A DNA stretch of 26,389 nucleotides from RGIG5579 sp045655865 (lineage in GTDB: Bacteria > Bacillota > Clostridia > Oscillospirales > SIG627), in NCBI GenBank assembly GCA_045655865.1, contig JAZOQB010000033.1, positions 1-26,389 on the forward strand, written 5' to 3'. Positions 13,407 to 22,558 of the stretch are shown here, piece by piece (the stretch's first letter is position 1; each line of letters begins with the position of its first letter). The notes under the pieces were generated by a model. The model saw only the letters and a program-made list of their open reading frames with translations, was not told where the DNA came from and made no database searches. Made by a program: the position numbers and the translations under genes.

Positions 13407-15710
13407 ATGATGAGGAAACTTCCGGAAGAAGTAAAAATCTGCTTCCAGAAAAAAGGAATCAACACGGACAAAGCGCAGCTTCTCGTAAAGACCGATATGG
13501 CAAGGGAAGAGCTTTTTTGTGATGCCTATACTGTTTTAACAGAAGAGGGCATTGCAACGCTCTTTTGCCTGAAGGCCTTGAAAAAGAGAGAGGGCGCTTC
13601 TTTCTTTTCTCATGACAAGGTGTTGCCGGTAACACAAGAGTTGGATTATTTTTACCTTCCCCTGGAGGAATTGGAAAAACTTGAGGCGGAAGAGCAGATC
13701 TCCGTCCTTCACTTGGTGGCCAAAATGAAAAACGGGGAACAGATCCCGGTATTCTGGGCAACCTTTGCCTGCCACAAAGAGCTTTGCCGTTTTGTGGATG
13801 CGGTGAATTGTTTCCTGGAAACGGGAAAGTTGCCGGAAAACCATGAGGAAAGGGACCCCGGCGGGGATCGTTGTCCCCGTTGCGGTACGCCGTATTTGGA
13901 TCCGGAAAAGAAAACGTGCAAAAAGTGTACCGGAAAGCGTAGCTATTTCCAGCGCCTCCTGCCGTTTTTCTGGCGATATAAAAAGCAAATGGCTCTGGTA
14001 ATGTTCACCGTTTTATTCTCAGGCATTCTTAGCGTTCTTTCGCCCTATTTGAGTAATAAAGTTCTCTATGACGAGATCCTTACCCAGGGTTCGCCACGTT
14101 ACGGTCAGATTTTGGGATTGGTCTTTGCCATTGCGTTTGCCTCTTTTATTAGCGCCGTGGTAAGCATGATCAATACCATCATTGGAGCGAAGGTGGCAGC
14201 TTTCGTTTCCTACGATTTGAAAAAAACCATTTTTTCTTCTTTTGAGCGTCTGTCCTATTCCTTTTTTACTTCCCGTCACACGGGAAGACTGATCACCCAG
14301 ATCAATTCCGATGCGCAGTCCCTTTTTTGGTTCTTCTGCGACGGTGTTCCTTATTTTTTGACCAATGTTCTGCAAATGCTGGGAATCGGCGTAGTCATGC
14401 TTTCCATTCATCCGTTTTTAACACTGATGATCTTTATTCCCATTCCTCTTTTGCTTTTTGGATATTGGCTGGTTTTGAAAATGTTCCGGCGCCTTCACGC
14501 GGAAAACCATACCCGCAGAAGCCGTTTTAATTCCATTTTGTCAGATGTTTTGGGAGGAATGCGCATTGTAAAGGCATTCTCCCGAGAGAAAGAGGAGATC
14601 GCCCGTTTCAATGTCAAAAGCCAGGACGTGGCTGATATCAAGCTGGAGATCGATGTTAAGCATCACACCATCTTCCCTTTGTTGAATATGGGAATGAGAT
14701 TGACCTCGTATCTGATATGGGGAGTTGGCGGCTATTTTGTGCTCCAAGAGGCCATGACGCCCGGCAGCGGGATCACGTTTGGAGTCCTCAGCCTTTTTGT
14801 CAGCTACTTGACTATGCTCTATACCCCTTTGAACTTCTTTGCCAATTTTTTCAACCAATTGGCCGGGGCTACCAACGCGATGCAGCGGCTTTTTGAAATT
14901 TTGGAGACCGAACCGGAAGTAAAGGAAAAAGAAAATGCCATCACGCTTTCACAAGTGAAAGGTGAGGTGGAGTTTGACCGAGTGAATTTCTCCTACGTTC
15001 CCGGAAAAAAGACCATTCAGGACGTCTCTTTCCACGTTGCCCCCGGTAAGACCCTGGGAATTGTGGGACACACCGGAGCGGGAAAGAGCACGCTGGCAAA
15101 TCTTCTCACACGGCTATACGATGTCTCTTCCGGTGCCATCCGTATTGACGGCGTGGATATCCGCGACCTGTCTTTCCGATCTCTGCGCGACCATGTTGCC
15201 ATTGTCTCCCAGGAGACTTACCTTTTCCGAGGAACCATCATGGACAACATCCGCTACGCCTCTCCGGAAGCCAGTATCCAGGAGGTGATCGCCGCCTCCA
15301 AGGCTGCGGGTTGTCATGACTTTATCATGTCCTTCCCCGACGGATATGACACGTTTGTAGGTCTTGACAAAAAAATGCTCTCCGGCGGCGAAAAACAACG
15401 CATCTCCATCGCAAGGGCTATTTTGAAGGATCCTGCTATTTTGATTCTGGATGAAGCCACCGCTGCCATGGATACCAAAACGGAGCGGAAAATACAAGCG
15501 GCTCTCAGTGAACTTACAAAGAACCGTACTACCATTACCATCGCACATCGCCTCTCCACTCTAAGAGATGCGGATTTTCTTATCGTCATTGAAGACGGTA
15601 AGGTGGTGGAAAGCGGTGAGCACGATGCTCTTTTAGAACAAAAGGGCGTTTACCACAAGCTTTACCGTTTGCAGATGGAAGCACTGAAAACCATCGGGAT
15701 TGAGGAATAG
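13407..15710 (+). CDS. ABC exporter half-transporter with N-terminal PH-like domain and zinc ribbon (first subunit)
   Basis: A 767-aa type-IV ABC exporter with an unusual N-terminus. Residues 1-145 form a beta-rich domain ending in an amphipathic helix (CRFVDAVNCFLETG), reminiscent of a bacterial PH-like fold (inference). Residues 156-174 carry a zinc ribbon (CPRC and CKKC). Six membrane helices occupy about 185-460. The nucleotide-binding domain has Walker A GHTGAGKST (554-562), signature LSGGEKQR (658-665), Walker B with catalytic Glu ILILDEAT (about 678-685) and the H-loop AHRLS (about 713). The site is therefore ATPase-competent. The ATG has no good ribosome site (AGGA is 16 nt away); MM lets 13407 or 13410 serve. 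The stop codon overlaps the ribosome site of the DUF1854 gene. It probably pairs with the second ABC protein; substrate unknown. Confidence 0.9.
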   Translation: MMRKLPEEVKICFQKKGINTDKAQLLVKTDMAREELFCDAYTVLTEEGIATLFCLKALKKREGASFFSHDKVLPVTQELDYFYLPLEELEKLEAEEQISVLHLVAKMKNGEQIPVFWATFACHKELCRFVDAVNCFLETGKLPENHEERDPGGDRCPRCGTPYLDPEKKTCKKCTGKRSYFQRLLPFFWRYKKQMALVMFTVLFSGILSVLSPYLSNKVLYDEILTQGSPRYGQILGLVFAIAFASFISAVVSMINTIIGAKVAAFVSYDLKKTIFSSFERLSYSFFTSRHTGRLITQINSDAQSLFWFFCDGVPYFLTNVLQMLGIGVVMLSIHPFLTLMIFIPIPLLLFGYWLVLKMFRRLHAENHTRRSRFNSILSDVLGGMRIVKAFSREKEEIARFNVKSQDVADIKLEIDVKHHTIFPLLNMGMRLTSYLIWGVGGYFVLQEAMTPGSGITFGVLSLFVSYLTMLYTPLNFFANFFNQLAGATNAMQRLFEILETEPEVKEKENAITLSQVKGEVEFDRVNFSYVPGKKTIQDVSFHVAPGKTLGIVGHTGAGKSTLANLLTRLYDVSSGAIRIDGVDIRDLSFRSLRDHVAIVSQETYLFRGTIMDNIRYASPEASIQEVIAASKAAGCHDFIMSFPDGYDTFVGLDKKMLSGGEKQRISIARAILKDPAILILDEATAAMDTKTERKIQAALSELTKNRTTITIAHRLSTLRDADFLIVIEDGKVVESGEHDALLEQKGVYHKLYRLQMEALKTIGIEE

Positions 15711-15719
15711 GAGAAAACT

Positions 15720-16235
15720 ATGATTAAAGGGTTGGAAAACATCATCGATTCTTTGCGTCTGACCTCGGAAAATTGCCGTTTTTTTCTGTCTTGTAACGGT
15801 CTCTTGATGGCATCGGTGACCGCTTCTCCTGCTTTTGAGGGGAGGGCGTTTTTGTCCCGAGCATTCCCCTTTGAAACGGAGAATGAATATATCTGCGTGC
15901 AAAATGACGAGAAGGAAGAGGTAGGGATGATCCGATCTCTTTCCGATTTCGATCCGGACACGCAGGCTCTTTTGCAAAAAGAATTGCAGAAAAAGTACTT
16001 TGCTCCAAAAATCAAAAAGATTACCAAACTTACGGAGCGATACGGGTCTTCCTATTGGGACTGCGAAACCGATTACGGACCCTTGTCCTTTACCGTCAAG
16101 GATACTTACCGTAGCCTCATTCGCGCAGGGGCAGACAGGATCTTCGTGGTAGATCACGACGGCTGCCGTTACGAGATCGAAAGCCTTTCCGGCATGGATA
16201 AAAAGAGCCACTCGAAGATTGAACTGTATCTGTAA
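15720..16235 (+). CDS. DUF1854-family protein between two ABC exporter genes
   Basis: A 171-aa soluble protein with no signal peptide or membrane helix. The sequence follows the DUF1854 pattern as I know it: RAFPFETENEYICVQNDE, then EEVGMIRSLSDFDPD, a helix of charged residues (LLQKELQKKYF), TERYGSSYWDCETDYGP and a final beta-rich part with VVDHDGCRYEIESL. The family has no established biochemical role; members are often found beside ABC exporters. AGGAG overlaps the previous stop codon and lies 6 nt before the ATG; the next gene begins 18 bp after the stop. The tight spacing implies fixed stoichiometry with both ABC subunits. A cytoplasmic accessory or substrate-presenting factor is the simplest guess. 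Confidence 0.85.
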   Translation: MIKGLENIIDSLRLTSENCRFFLSCNGLLMASVTASPAFEGRAFLSRAFPFETENEYICVQNDEKEEVGMIRSLSDFDPDTQALLQKELQKKYFAPKIKKITKLTERYGSSYWDCETDYGPLSFTVKDTYRSLIRAGADRIFVVDHDGCRYEIESLSGMDKKSHSKIELYL

Positions 16236-16253
16236 GGCAAAAGGAGAGTAACC

Positions 16254-18503
16254 TTGACCAAAAGAGAGGAATTTGACCGGCGGTTCCAAAAAGTGATCCG
16301 GATTTTGGAAGAAGAGTATGGAGACCGAGTTATCTTTTCTTTTCCCGTCAATCTTGACCGGGAAGGGGAGAGAATGGACGGCGCTGTCATTTTCGGCGCC
16401 CAGGCTCTTTATCTTGCGTCTGACGGCCGGAACATCACCGCTTATTTTCCCTTTACCACCATGGAAGATGCCCGTTTTGACGGATTTTTCGGTGGCGCCG
16501 CCTGCGAGATCAAGGTGGCGGGAGAGTGGATGGAGTTTTGCCGCGCGTTTGGCTCCGAAAAAGAGAATATTTCCCAGTTGGTCCGTATTTTAAAAGAGGT
16601 AGCGGACGGTGTTTTAGCGCCGGAAGATGCTAATTTCGTCTACCGGATCACCACGTGCCCCAAGTGCCGTAGGGCGCTTCGTCCGGGTAGCAATTTTTGT
16701 CATGCCTGTGCCGACAAGAAGGGATCTGCCAAAAAGCTCTATACCTTGGTACGTCCGCAATTAGGATGGATCATCCTTGCCATTGCGCTTTTCTTTTTGA
16801 CTTCCGGGCTCAACGTCGTTCTTCCTATGATGCAAAAAATCCTGGTGGATGATTTTTTACATACCGATGACCCGGGGGCAGTCGTTGCGGCTTTCTCCAC
16901 TGTCATTTTGGTGGTATCATCTATGGCTGTGGTTCGGATCCTTTCGGTGATCGCATCCATCTTTCGCAATGTGATCCTATCAAAAATCAGCACTCGGACC
17001 GTTCTGGAATTACGCCGGCAGATCTACACCTCCATTCAAAAGCTTTCCGTGTCCGGTATTTCCCGTCACACTGCGGGAGACCTGATGAACCGGGTCTCTG
17101 CCGATACCGATGCCATTTCCCAATTTATGACCAATCACCTGCCTCAACTTCTTGAGCAAGGTCTGATGATCCTTGGCGTGTCGGCGATCCTTTTTGTTTA
17201 TTCCTGGCAAATGGCCCTTTTGATCCTTTTTCCCGTCCCCTTTGTCGTGGTCATGTTCCGGTTGATTTGGAGTCGAAACCATCGGCTTTACCACCGGAAT
17301 TGGGTGGAGCTTGCGAACGCCAACACCGTTTTGCACGACGTGTTCCAAGGCATACGCGTGGTAAAGGTTTTTGGCACAGAGAAAAACGAGATTGAAAAAT
17401 ACGACCGTACCATTCAAGTCCAAAGAGATATTTGTGTTCGCAATGAGGTAGCTTGGGCAAAAGTGGTTCCCTTTGCGGATTTTATTATCCAAATCGGAAA
17501 CTTTTTTCTCCTTTATTTTGCCGGCAATCGTATTCTCCATGGATCTATGACCATTGGAGAGCTGACGATGTTCTCTTCGTTTGTCGGCCTGATCTACAGT
17601 CCTTTGCGTTGGATGGCCAACGTTCCCCGGCTCGTTCAACATGCGATGACAAGCGTTTCCAAAGTGTATGAGGTCATCGAGGAAGAGCCTGACGTGGCAG
17701 ATCATCCCCAGGCGCTTCGCATGGACCTGAAGGGCGAGGTCTCCCTTGATTCCGTATGGTTTGGTTATAGTGAAAACGAAAACGTACTGGAAAACGTTTC
17801 CGTTTCCATTCATCCCGGGGAAATGCTGGGAATCGTGGGTCGAAGCGGCGTTGGAAAGAGTACGCTTATTAACCTTGTCATGCGTTTGTACGACGTGAAC
17901 CGCGGTGCTATTCGGATGGACGGGGTGGATGTGCGCGACATCGCCCAAGACTCCCTGCGTTCACAAATCGGCGTGGTACTCCAGGAAACCTTTCTCTTTG
18001 CTGGCACCATTTACCAAAACCTGGCTTATGCCAAGCCGGGTGCCAGTTTTGAAGAGGTGATGCAAGCTGCAAGGCTTGCCAACGCCCACTCTTTTATTAT
18101 GAAGTTGCCTGATGGGTACAACACCTTTGTAGGCGAACGGGGCTACACGCTCTCCGGCGGGGAGCGTCAAAGAATTGCCATTGCTCGCGCCATTCTTCAC
18201 GATCCTAAGATCCTCATTTTGGATGAGGCCACCAGCGCCCTTGATACCGAAACGGAAAAGCTGATTCAAGATGCCCTGGTCCGCCTTTGTAAAAACCGAA
18301 CCACCATCGCCATTGCCCACCGACTCTCCACTTTGCGCAACGCCACCAAGATCTTGGTTTTAGACAAAAAGACCGTTGCCGAGGTGGGAACGCATGAGGA
18401 GTTGATGGAAAAAGAGGACGGTATTTACCATAGCCTTGTGATCGCTCAGAGAGAAATGTCCTCCCTTAAGAAAAAAGAGGGTGGGGAGAATGTTTCCCAT
18501 TAG
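16254..18503 (+). CDS. ABC exporter half-transporter with N-terminal PH-like domain and zinc ribbon (second subunit)
   Basis: A 749-aa partner of the first ABC gene with the same order of parts. A beta-rich N-terminal domain (about 1-120, with ALYLASDGRNITAYFPFTTM) ends in a helix. A zinc ribbon follows (CPKC 135-138, CHAC 149-152), then six membrane helices (about 165-430) and the ATPase domain. Walker A GRSGVGKST is at 529-537, signature LSGGERQR at 633-640, Walker B ILILDEATSALD from about 653 and the H-loop His near 689, so this site is also complete. The start is TTG at 16254, with AAGGAGAG 5 nt upstream and no better ATG. Two half-transporters with matching extra domains strongly suggest a heterodimer. 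No terminator is seen before glyS, 67 bp on. Confidence 0.9.
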   Translation: MTKREEFDRRFQKVIRILEEEYGDRVIFSFPVNLDREGERMDGAVIFGAQALYLASDGRNITAYFPFTTMEDARFDGFFGGAACEIKVAGEWMEFCRAFGSEKENISQLVRILKEVADGVLAPEDANFVYRITTCPKCRRALRPGSNFCHACADKKGSAKKLYTLVRPQLGWIILAIALFFLTSGLNVVLPMMQKILVDDFLHTDDPGAVVAAFSTVILVVSSMAVVRILSVIASIFRNVILSKISTRTVLELRRQIYTSIQKLSVSGISRHTAGDLMNRVSADTDAISQFMTNHLPQLLEQGLMILGVSAILFVYSWQMALLILFPVPFVVVMFRLIWSRNHRLYHRNWVELANANTVLHDVFQGIRVVKVFGTEKNEIEKYDRTIQVQRDICVRNEVAWAKVVPFADFIIQIGNFFLLYFAGNRILHGSMTIGELTMFSSFVGLIYSPLRWMANVPRLVQHAMTSVSKVYEVIEEEPDVADHPQALRMDLKGEVSLDSVWFGYSENENVLENVSVSIHPGEMLGIVGRSGVGKSTLINLVMRLYDVNRGAIRMDGVDVRDIAQDSLRSQIGVVLQETFLFAGTIYQNLAYAKPGASFEEVMQAARLANAHSFIMKLPDGYNTFVGERGYTLSGGERQRIAIARAILHDPKILILDEATSALDTETEKLIQDALVRLCKNRTTIAIAHRLSTLRNATKILVLDKKTVAEVGTHEELMEKEDGIYHSLVIAQREMSSLKKKEGGENVSH

Positions 18504-18570
18504 ATCCTGGCCGTTTAAAAATGTTAATATTCCCCTGATCGCCAGTTAGGGAGAAAAGAGAGGAAAAAAT

Positions 18571-19962
18571 ATGAAAAACAGCGAAAAAACCATGGAAAAA
18601 ATTGTGGCCTTGTGCAAGGGGAGGGGATTTGTTTACCCCGGCTCCGAGATTTACGGAGGACTTGCCAATTCCTGGGACTACGGCCCTTTGGGTGTGGAAT
18701 TGAAAAACAACGTTAAAAGAGCTTGGTGGAAGAAATTCGTCCAGGAGTGCCCCTACAACGTGGGTCTGGACAGCGCCATTTTGATGAATCCCCAGACTTG
18801 GGTAGCTTCCGGTCACGTGGGAGGCTTTTCCGATCCTTTGATGGATTGCAAGGTCTGTAAAACCCGTCACAGAGCCGACAAATTGGTGGAGGATTACATC
18901 GCCGAATCCGGCCTTGACATCAATCCCAACGGCTGGGACAACAATCGCTTGGCAGAATTTATCCGGGAGCATCATATCTCCTGCCCCTCCTGCGGCTCTG
19001 CTGATTTTACCGACATCAGAAAATTCAATTTGATGTTCAAAACGTTCCAAGGTGTTACAGAGGATTCTTCTTCCGAGTTGTATCTGCGTCCCGAGACCGC
19101 TCAGGGTATTTTTGTCAACTTCAAGAACATTCAGCGTACCGCCAGGAAAAAGGTTCCCTTTGGCGTAGGTCAGATCGGAAAATCCTTCCGTAACGAGATC
19201 ACCCCCGGCAACTTCATTTTCCGTATTCGGGAATTTGAACAGATGGAACTGGAATTTTTCTGCAAGCCGGGAACGGATCTGGAGTGGTTCTCTTATTGGA
19301 GAAGCTACTGTGAAAAGTTTTTGTATGATCTTGGCATTCAGCCGGAGAATCTTCGTCTTCGGGATCACGACCAAGAGGAGTTGTGCTTCTATTCCAAAGC
19401 CACCACCGACTTTGAGTTTTTGTTCCCCTTTGGATGGGGTGAACTCTGGGGGATCGCCGATCGCACCGATTACGATCTGACCCAGCACGCCAACCATTCC
19501 GGCGAGCCTATGGAATATTTTGATCCTGAGACCCAGGAGAAATATATCCCCTACGTTATTGAGCCTTCTTTGGGCGCGGATCGAATCACTTTGGCCTTCC
19601 TTTGCCAGGCTTATGATGAAGAAGAGGTTGGCGAGGGAGACACCCGTGTGGTGATGCACTTCCATCCCGCTCTGGCGCCGGTGAAAGCGGCCATTCTGCC
19701 TCTTTCCAAAAAGCTTTCTGAGAAGTCCCGTGAACTCTACGCTCAGCTTTCTGCGGAATTTCCTGTGGAGTTTGATGAGTCCGGTTCCATCGGTAAGCGT
19801 TATCGCCGTCAGGATGAGATTGGAACTCCCTTCTGTATCACTTATGATTTCGATACTGAGACTGACGGTTGCGTGACCGTTCGTGACCGGGATACCATGG
19901 AGCAGGTTCGCGTCCCCTTAGATCAAGTGAAGAACTATATCGCTGAAAAGATCAAATTCTAA
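18571..19962 (+). CDS. glyS: Glycyl-tRNA synthetase, homodimeric type
   Basis: Predicted 463-aa class II synthetase (alpha2 type, called glyS or glyQS) that charges tRNA-Gly. Class II features visible are the N-terminal GSEIYGGLANSWDYGPLG, a zinc-ribbon-like insert with CKVC and CPSC, and motif 2 (IGKSFRNEITPGNFIFRIRE). Further along are QMELEFF and motif 3 (EPSLGADRITLAFL). The anticodon-binding domain follows, containing VKAAILPLSKK. Length is typical for Firmicutes. AGAGGA lies 7 nt before the ATG. The 67-bp gap upstream is far too short for a T-box leader, which often controls this gene in Firmicutes. Expression therefore depends on read-through from the ABC operon or a promoter I could not identify. 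Confidence 0.96.
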   Translation: MKNSEKTMEKIVALCKGRGFVYPGSEIYGGLANSWDYGPLGVELKNNVKRAWWKKFVQECPYNVGLDSAILMNPQTWVASGHVGGFSDPLMDCKVCKTRHRADKLVEDYIAESGLDINPNGWDNNRLAEFIREHHISCPSCGSADFTDIRKFNLMFKTFQGVTEDSSSELYLRPETAQGIFVNFKNIQRTARKKVPFGVGQIGKSFRNEITPGNFIFRIREFEQMELEFFCKPGTDLEWFSYWRSYCEKFLYDLGIQPENLRLRDHDQEELCFYSKATTDFEFLFPFGWGELWGIADRTDYDLTQHANHSGEPMEYFDPETQEKYIPYVIEPSLGADRITLAFLCQAYDEEEVGEGDTRVVMHFHPALAPVKAAILPLSKKLSEKSRELYAQLSAEFPVEFDESGSIGKRYRRQDEIGTPFCITYDFDTETDGCVTVRDRDTMEQVRVPLDQVKNYIAEKIKF

Positions 19963-19976
19963 GATTTTAAAAAGAG

Positions 19977-20018
19977 AGCCAATGGAGATGCGGGAGAAAA
20001 ATCTCCATTGGCTTTTTT
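19977..20018 (+). terminator. Terminator of glyS
   Basis: AGCCAATGGAGAT (19977-19989) pairs perfectly with ATCTCCATTGGCT (20001-20013) across an 11-nt loop, followed by TTTTTTG. Confidence 0.92.
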
Positions 20019-20063
20019 GTTTTGTAGCTGTATCTCTACCTTGTTTTTCGCAAAGGAGTCATC

Positions 20064-21278
20064 ATGACCGCACCAAAAAACTATAAAAAAACACTGATTG
20101 CCTGTTACCTGGGATTTGTCACGCAAGCGATCACGGTCAACTTTCCTCCGCTTTTGTTTTTAACTTTTAAAAACACCTATCAAATCGGCCTGGAAAAGAT
20201 CGCGCTGATTCCTGTTATATTCTTTTTCACACAATTGCTGGTTGACTTTTTGGCCACAAAGTATTTAGATCGGATCGGATATCGCGTCTGCGCGGTTGCC
20301 TCTCAGGTTTTGTCCTCGTTGGGACTAATTTTTATGTCTGTTTTGCCGGAGGTGTTTTCCGCTCCTCTTGTGGGGATCTTGATTGCGGTGGTCTTCTACG
20401 CGATTGGTTGCGGGCTTTTGGAAGTGTTGGCAAGTCCCATGGTGGAAGCCTGCCCGTTTGAAAACAAGGACGGCGTGATGAGCCTTTTGCATTCCTTTTA
20501 TTGCTGGGGTGCGGTAGGGGTTATTTTGGGATCGACCCTTTTCTTTTCCGTCTTTGGCGTGGAAAATTGGAAGATCCTTGCAGTAATATGGGCATTTTTG
20601 CCCCTGTACAATGCTTTCAATTTTATCAGTTGCCCCATCGAACGCTTGGTGGAAGAGGGAGAGGGGATCGGTGCGGGTCATCTTTTTCGTTTTCCGTTGT
20701 TTTGGCTCTACATCCTTCTCATGGTATGCGCCGGTGCCTCGGAAGCTGCTATGGCGCAATGGGCGTCTGCGTTTACAGAGGCGGCAATGGGTGTGTCAAA
20801 AACTGTTGGCGATCTGGCGGGCCCCTGTTCTTTTGCGGCGTTTATGGGGATCGCTCGCGTTTTTTACGGAAAAATGAGCCGGCGACTTGACTTGAAAAGG
20901 ACCATGCTGGTCAGCGGCGTGTTGTGTGTGATCTGCTATTTTTTAGCGGCCCTCTCTTCGCTTCCTGTAATCGGTTTGGCCGGATGCGCGTTTTGCGGAA
21001 TTTCCGTTGGTATTATGTGGCCGGGCACCATCAGTATTTCTGCACAGAGCTACCCTAAGGGCGGTACGGCTATGTTCGCCTTTTTAGCGTTGGCAGGAGA
21101 TCTGGGTTCTACTGTAAGCCCTGCCATGGTGGGCGCCGCAGCTAACCTTGTTGGCGGTGATCTTAAGACCGGTCTGCTCGCTGCCACCCTGTTTCCGTGC
21201 ATTATGATCATAGGTCTGTTTATTCTGAACCGGAAGTTTTGCCCGGTAGTGAAAAAAGAATCCGGAGAGACAGACTGA
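20064..21278 (+). CDS. Major facilitator superfamily transporter
   Basis: A 404-aa membrane protein with about twelve hydrophobic helices split by a charged central loop (PIERLVEEGEGIGAGH, about 190-206), the MFS 6+6 layout. The inter-helix-2/3 signature is represented by KYLDRIGYR, and the second half carries YGKMSRRLDLKR. The overall look, including the short N-terminus and the WPGTISISAQSYPKGG segment, resembles sugar or nucleoside porters of the FucP/YfkF kind, but substrate cannot be assigned. AAAGGAG lies 6 nt before the ATG. The gene is a single unit between the glyS terminator and a terminator shared with ldhA. Confidence 0.88.
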   Translation: MTAPKNYKKTLIACYLGFVTQAITVNFPPLLFLTFKNTYQIGLEKIALIPVIFFFTQLLVDFLATKYLDRIGYRVCAVASQVLSSLGLIFMSVLPEVFSAPLVGILIAVVFYAIGCGLLEVLASPMVEACPFENKDGVMSLLHSFYCWGAVGVILGSTLFFSVFGVENWKILAVIWAFLPLYNAFNFISCPIERLVEEGEGIGAGHLFRFPLFWLYILLMVCAGASEAAMAQWASAFTEAAMGVSKTVGDLAGPCSFAAFMGIARVFYGKMSRRLDLKRTMLVSGVLCVICYFLAALSSLPVIGLAGCAFCGISVGIMWPGTISISAQSYPKGGTAMFAFLALAGDLGSTVSPAMVGAAANLVGGDLKTGLLAATLFPCIMIIGLFILNRKFCPVVKKESGETD

Positions 21279-21350
21279 TCTTTGTGGGAAAGCAAACTTT
21301 TGCTGCGGGTCTTAATGGACGCGTTTTACTGTTGCGACCAAAAGGGAAAA

Positions 21351-21379
21351 GGGAGACGATTTCTTTTGAAACGTCTCCC
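21351..21379. terminator. Terminator between the converging MFS and ldhA genes
   Basis: GGGAGACG pairs with CGTCTCCC, with an inner TTC/GAA extension. A T-rich tail (TTCGCTTTGCTTTTTT) follows on the plus strand and TTTTCCCTTTT on the minus strand. Confidence 0.82.
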
Positions 21380-21430
21380 TTCGCTTTGCTTTTTTGATGC
21401 TCAGAAGTGTTTTTTTTCGGTGGGCACCGG

Positions 21431-22432
21431 TCAAGTTTTTTCTTTTTCACAGCGATAACAAAGTTCGTTCTTGCCGCTGCCGGTTTGAAAAAAAGAAACA
21501 AGGTTTTGGGTCGTGGTCCGGGCAATGGCATCCAGAGCCTCTTCTGTGAGAAAACCCTGATGGGATGTGATCAGAACGTTTGGCATAGAAATGAGTCTTG
21601 CCAGAGTATCGTCATCCAAAATCTGTCCCGATCGATCTTCAAAGAAAAGATCGGTTTCCTCTTCGTAAACGTCAAGGCACGCAGCTCCGATTTTCCGTTC
21701 CTTGATTCCCGAAAGCAGAGCGGAGGCGTCAATGAGCGCGCCTCGGGAAGTATTCACAAGCACCACACCTTTTTTCATTCGATCAATGGCCGCCCGGTCG
21801 ATCAGGTGCCGCGTCTCTTCCGTCAGAGGGCAGTGAAGAGAGAGAATATCACTTTCTCGAAAAATCTCATCCAATTCTCGGTAGGGGAAGGAGGCGCTGC
21901 TTGACGGAAACTTGTCAAATCCCAGAACGTTCATTCCAAATCCCGAGCAGATCCTGGCAAATGCCATACCGATCCGACCTGTGCCGATGATGCCAACGGT
22001 TTTTCCGTAAAGGTCCATGCCTACCAGATCCCGAAGACTGAAATTGAATTCCCGGGTTCTGGCAAAGGCCTTATGAGTGCGACGGATGGAGGTAAGAAGT
22101 AGTGCCATAGCGTGCTCCGCCACTGCGTGAGGGGAATAGGCGGGAACGTGAAAAACGCGTATTTTCCCAAATGCATAAGGCAGATCTACGTTGTTGTATC
22201 CGGCGCAGCGCAGGGCGAGAGCTCGGACTCCTTCTTTTTCCAGAAAGTCAATGACCGGTGGGGAAACCACGTCGTTGACAAAGGCGCATACTCCGTCAAA
22301 TCCTCTTGCTAAAGATACCGTATCTTCCCCCAATCGGGTTTGAAAAAAGTGAAATTGGACTCCGCTTTCCCTCCCATACCGTTCAAAAGAAGGAATATCG
22401 TAGGGCTTTGCATCAAAAAAAGCAATTCTCAT
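21431..22432 (-). CDS. ldhA: D-lactate dehydrogenase (D-2-hydroxyacid dehydrogenase family)
   Basis: Predicted 333-aa cytosolic NAD-dependent enzyme reducing pyruvate to D-lactate, regenerating NAD+ in fermentation. The Rossmann motif GTGRIG is at 150-155, with an Asp after the second strand (GFDKF, about 173), typical for NAD over NADP. The catalytic set Arg (NTSRGALID, about 230), Glu (DVYEEE, about 258) and His (SHQGF, 291) is complete. DLFFEDRSGQILDDDTLARL is the insertion characteristic of fermentative D-LDHs rather than of phosphoglycerate dehydrogenase. Length matches the family. GAGG lies 8 nt before the ATG. It stands alone after the rubrerythrin terminator. A related 2-hydroxyacid dehydrogenase activity is possible. 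Confidence 0.92.
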   Translation of the reverse strand: MRIAFFDAKPYDIPSFERYGRESGVQFHFFQTRLGEDTVSLARGFDGVCAFVNDVVSPPVIDFLEKEGVRALALRCAGYNNVDLPYAFGKIRVFHVPAYSPHAVAEHAMALLLTSIRRTHKAFARTREFNFSLRDLVGMDLYGKTVGIIGTGRIGMAFARICSGFGMNVLGFDKFPSSSASFPYRELDEIFRESDILSLHCPLTEETRHLIDRAAIDRMKKGVVLVNTSRGALIDASALLSGIKERKIGAACLDVYEEETDLFFEDRSGQILDDDTLARLISMPNVLITSHQGFLTEEALDAIARTTTQNLVSFFQTGSGKNELCYRCEKEKT

Positions 22433-22490
22433 GGTGAACCTCGCAATTTTTCTTGATGCTATTTTGCCCGAGATCCTATTTTCTTATGAA

Positions 22491-22518
22491 AAAAAGCCGA
22501 CCTCAAGGTCGGCTTTTT
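22491..22518 (-). terminator. Terminator of rubrerythrin gene
   Basis: AAAAAGCCGACC pairs with GGTCGGCTTTTT around TCAA. On the minus strand it lies 40 bp after the rubrerythrin stop and before ldhA. Confidence 0.9.
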
Positions 22519-22558
22519 GGATGTTTGTTAGCTTTTAAGAGCGTTAAAAAAGAGTAAA

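Noticed and set aside
17010..17948. A 312-aa minus-strand open frame opposite the second ABC gene
   Set aside because: Antisense shadow of the conserved transporter and ATPase regions.
18504..18570. T-box riboswitch in front of glyS
   Set aside because: Only 67 bp separate the genes, far below the length of a T-box, and no terminator hairpin is seen there.
18466..19665. A 399-aa minus-strand open frame opposite glyS
   Set aside because: It is the mirror of a well-conserved synthetase; the translated sequence has no recognisable domain.
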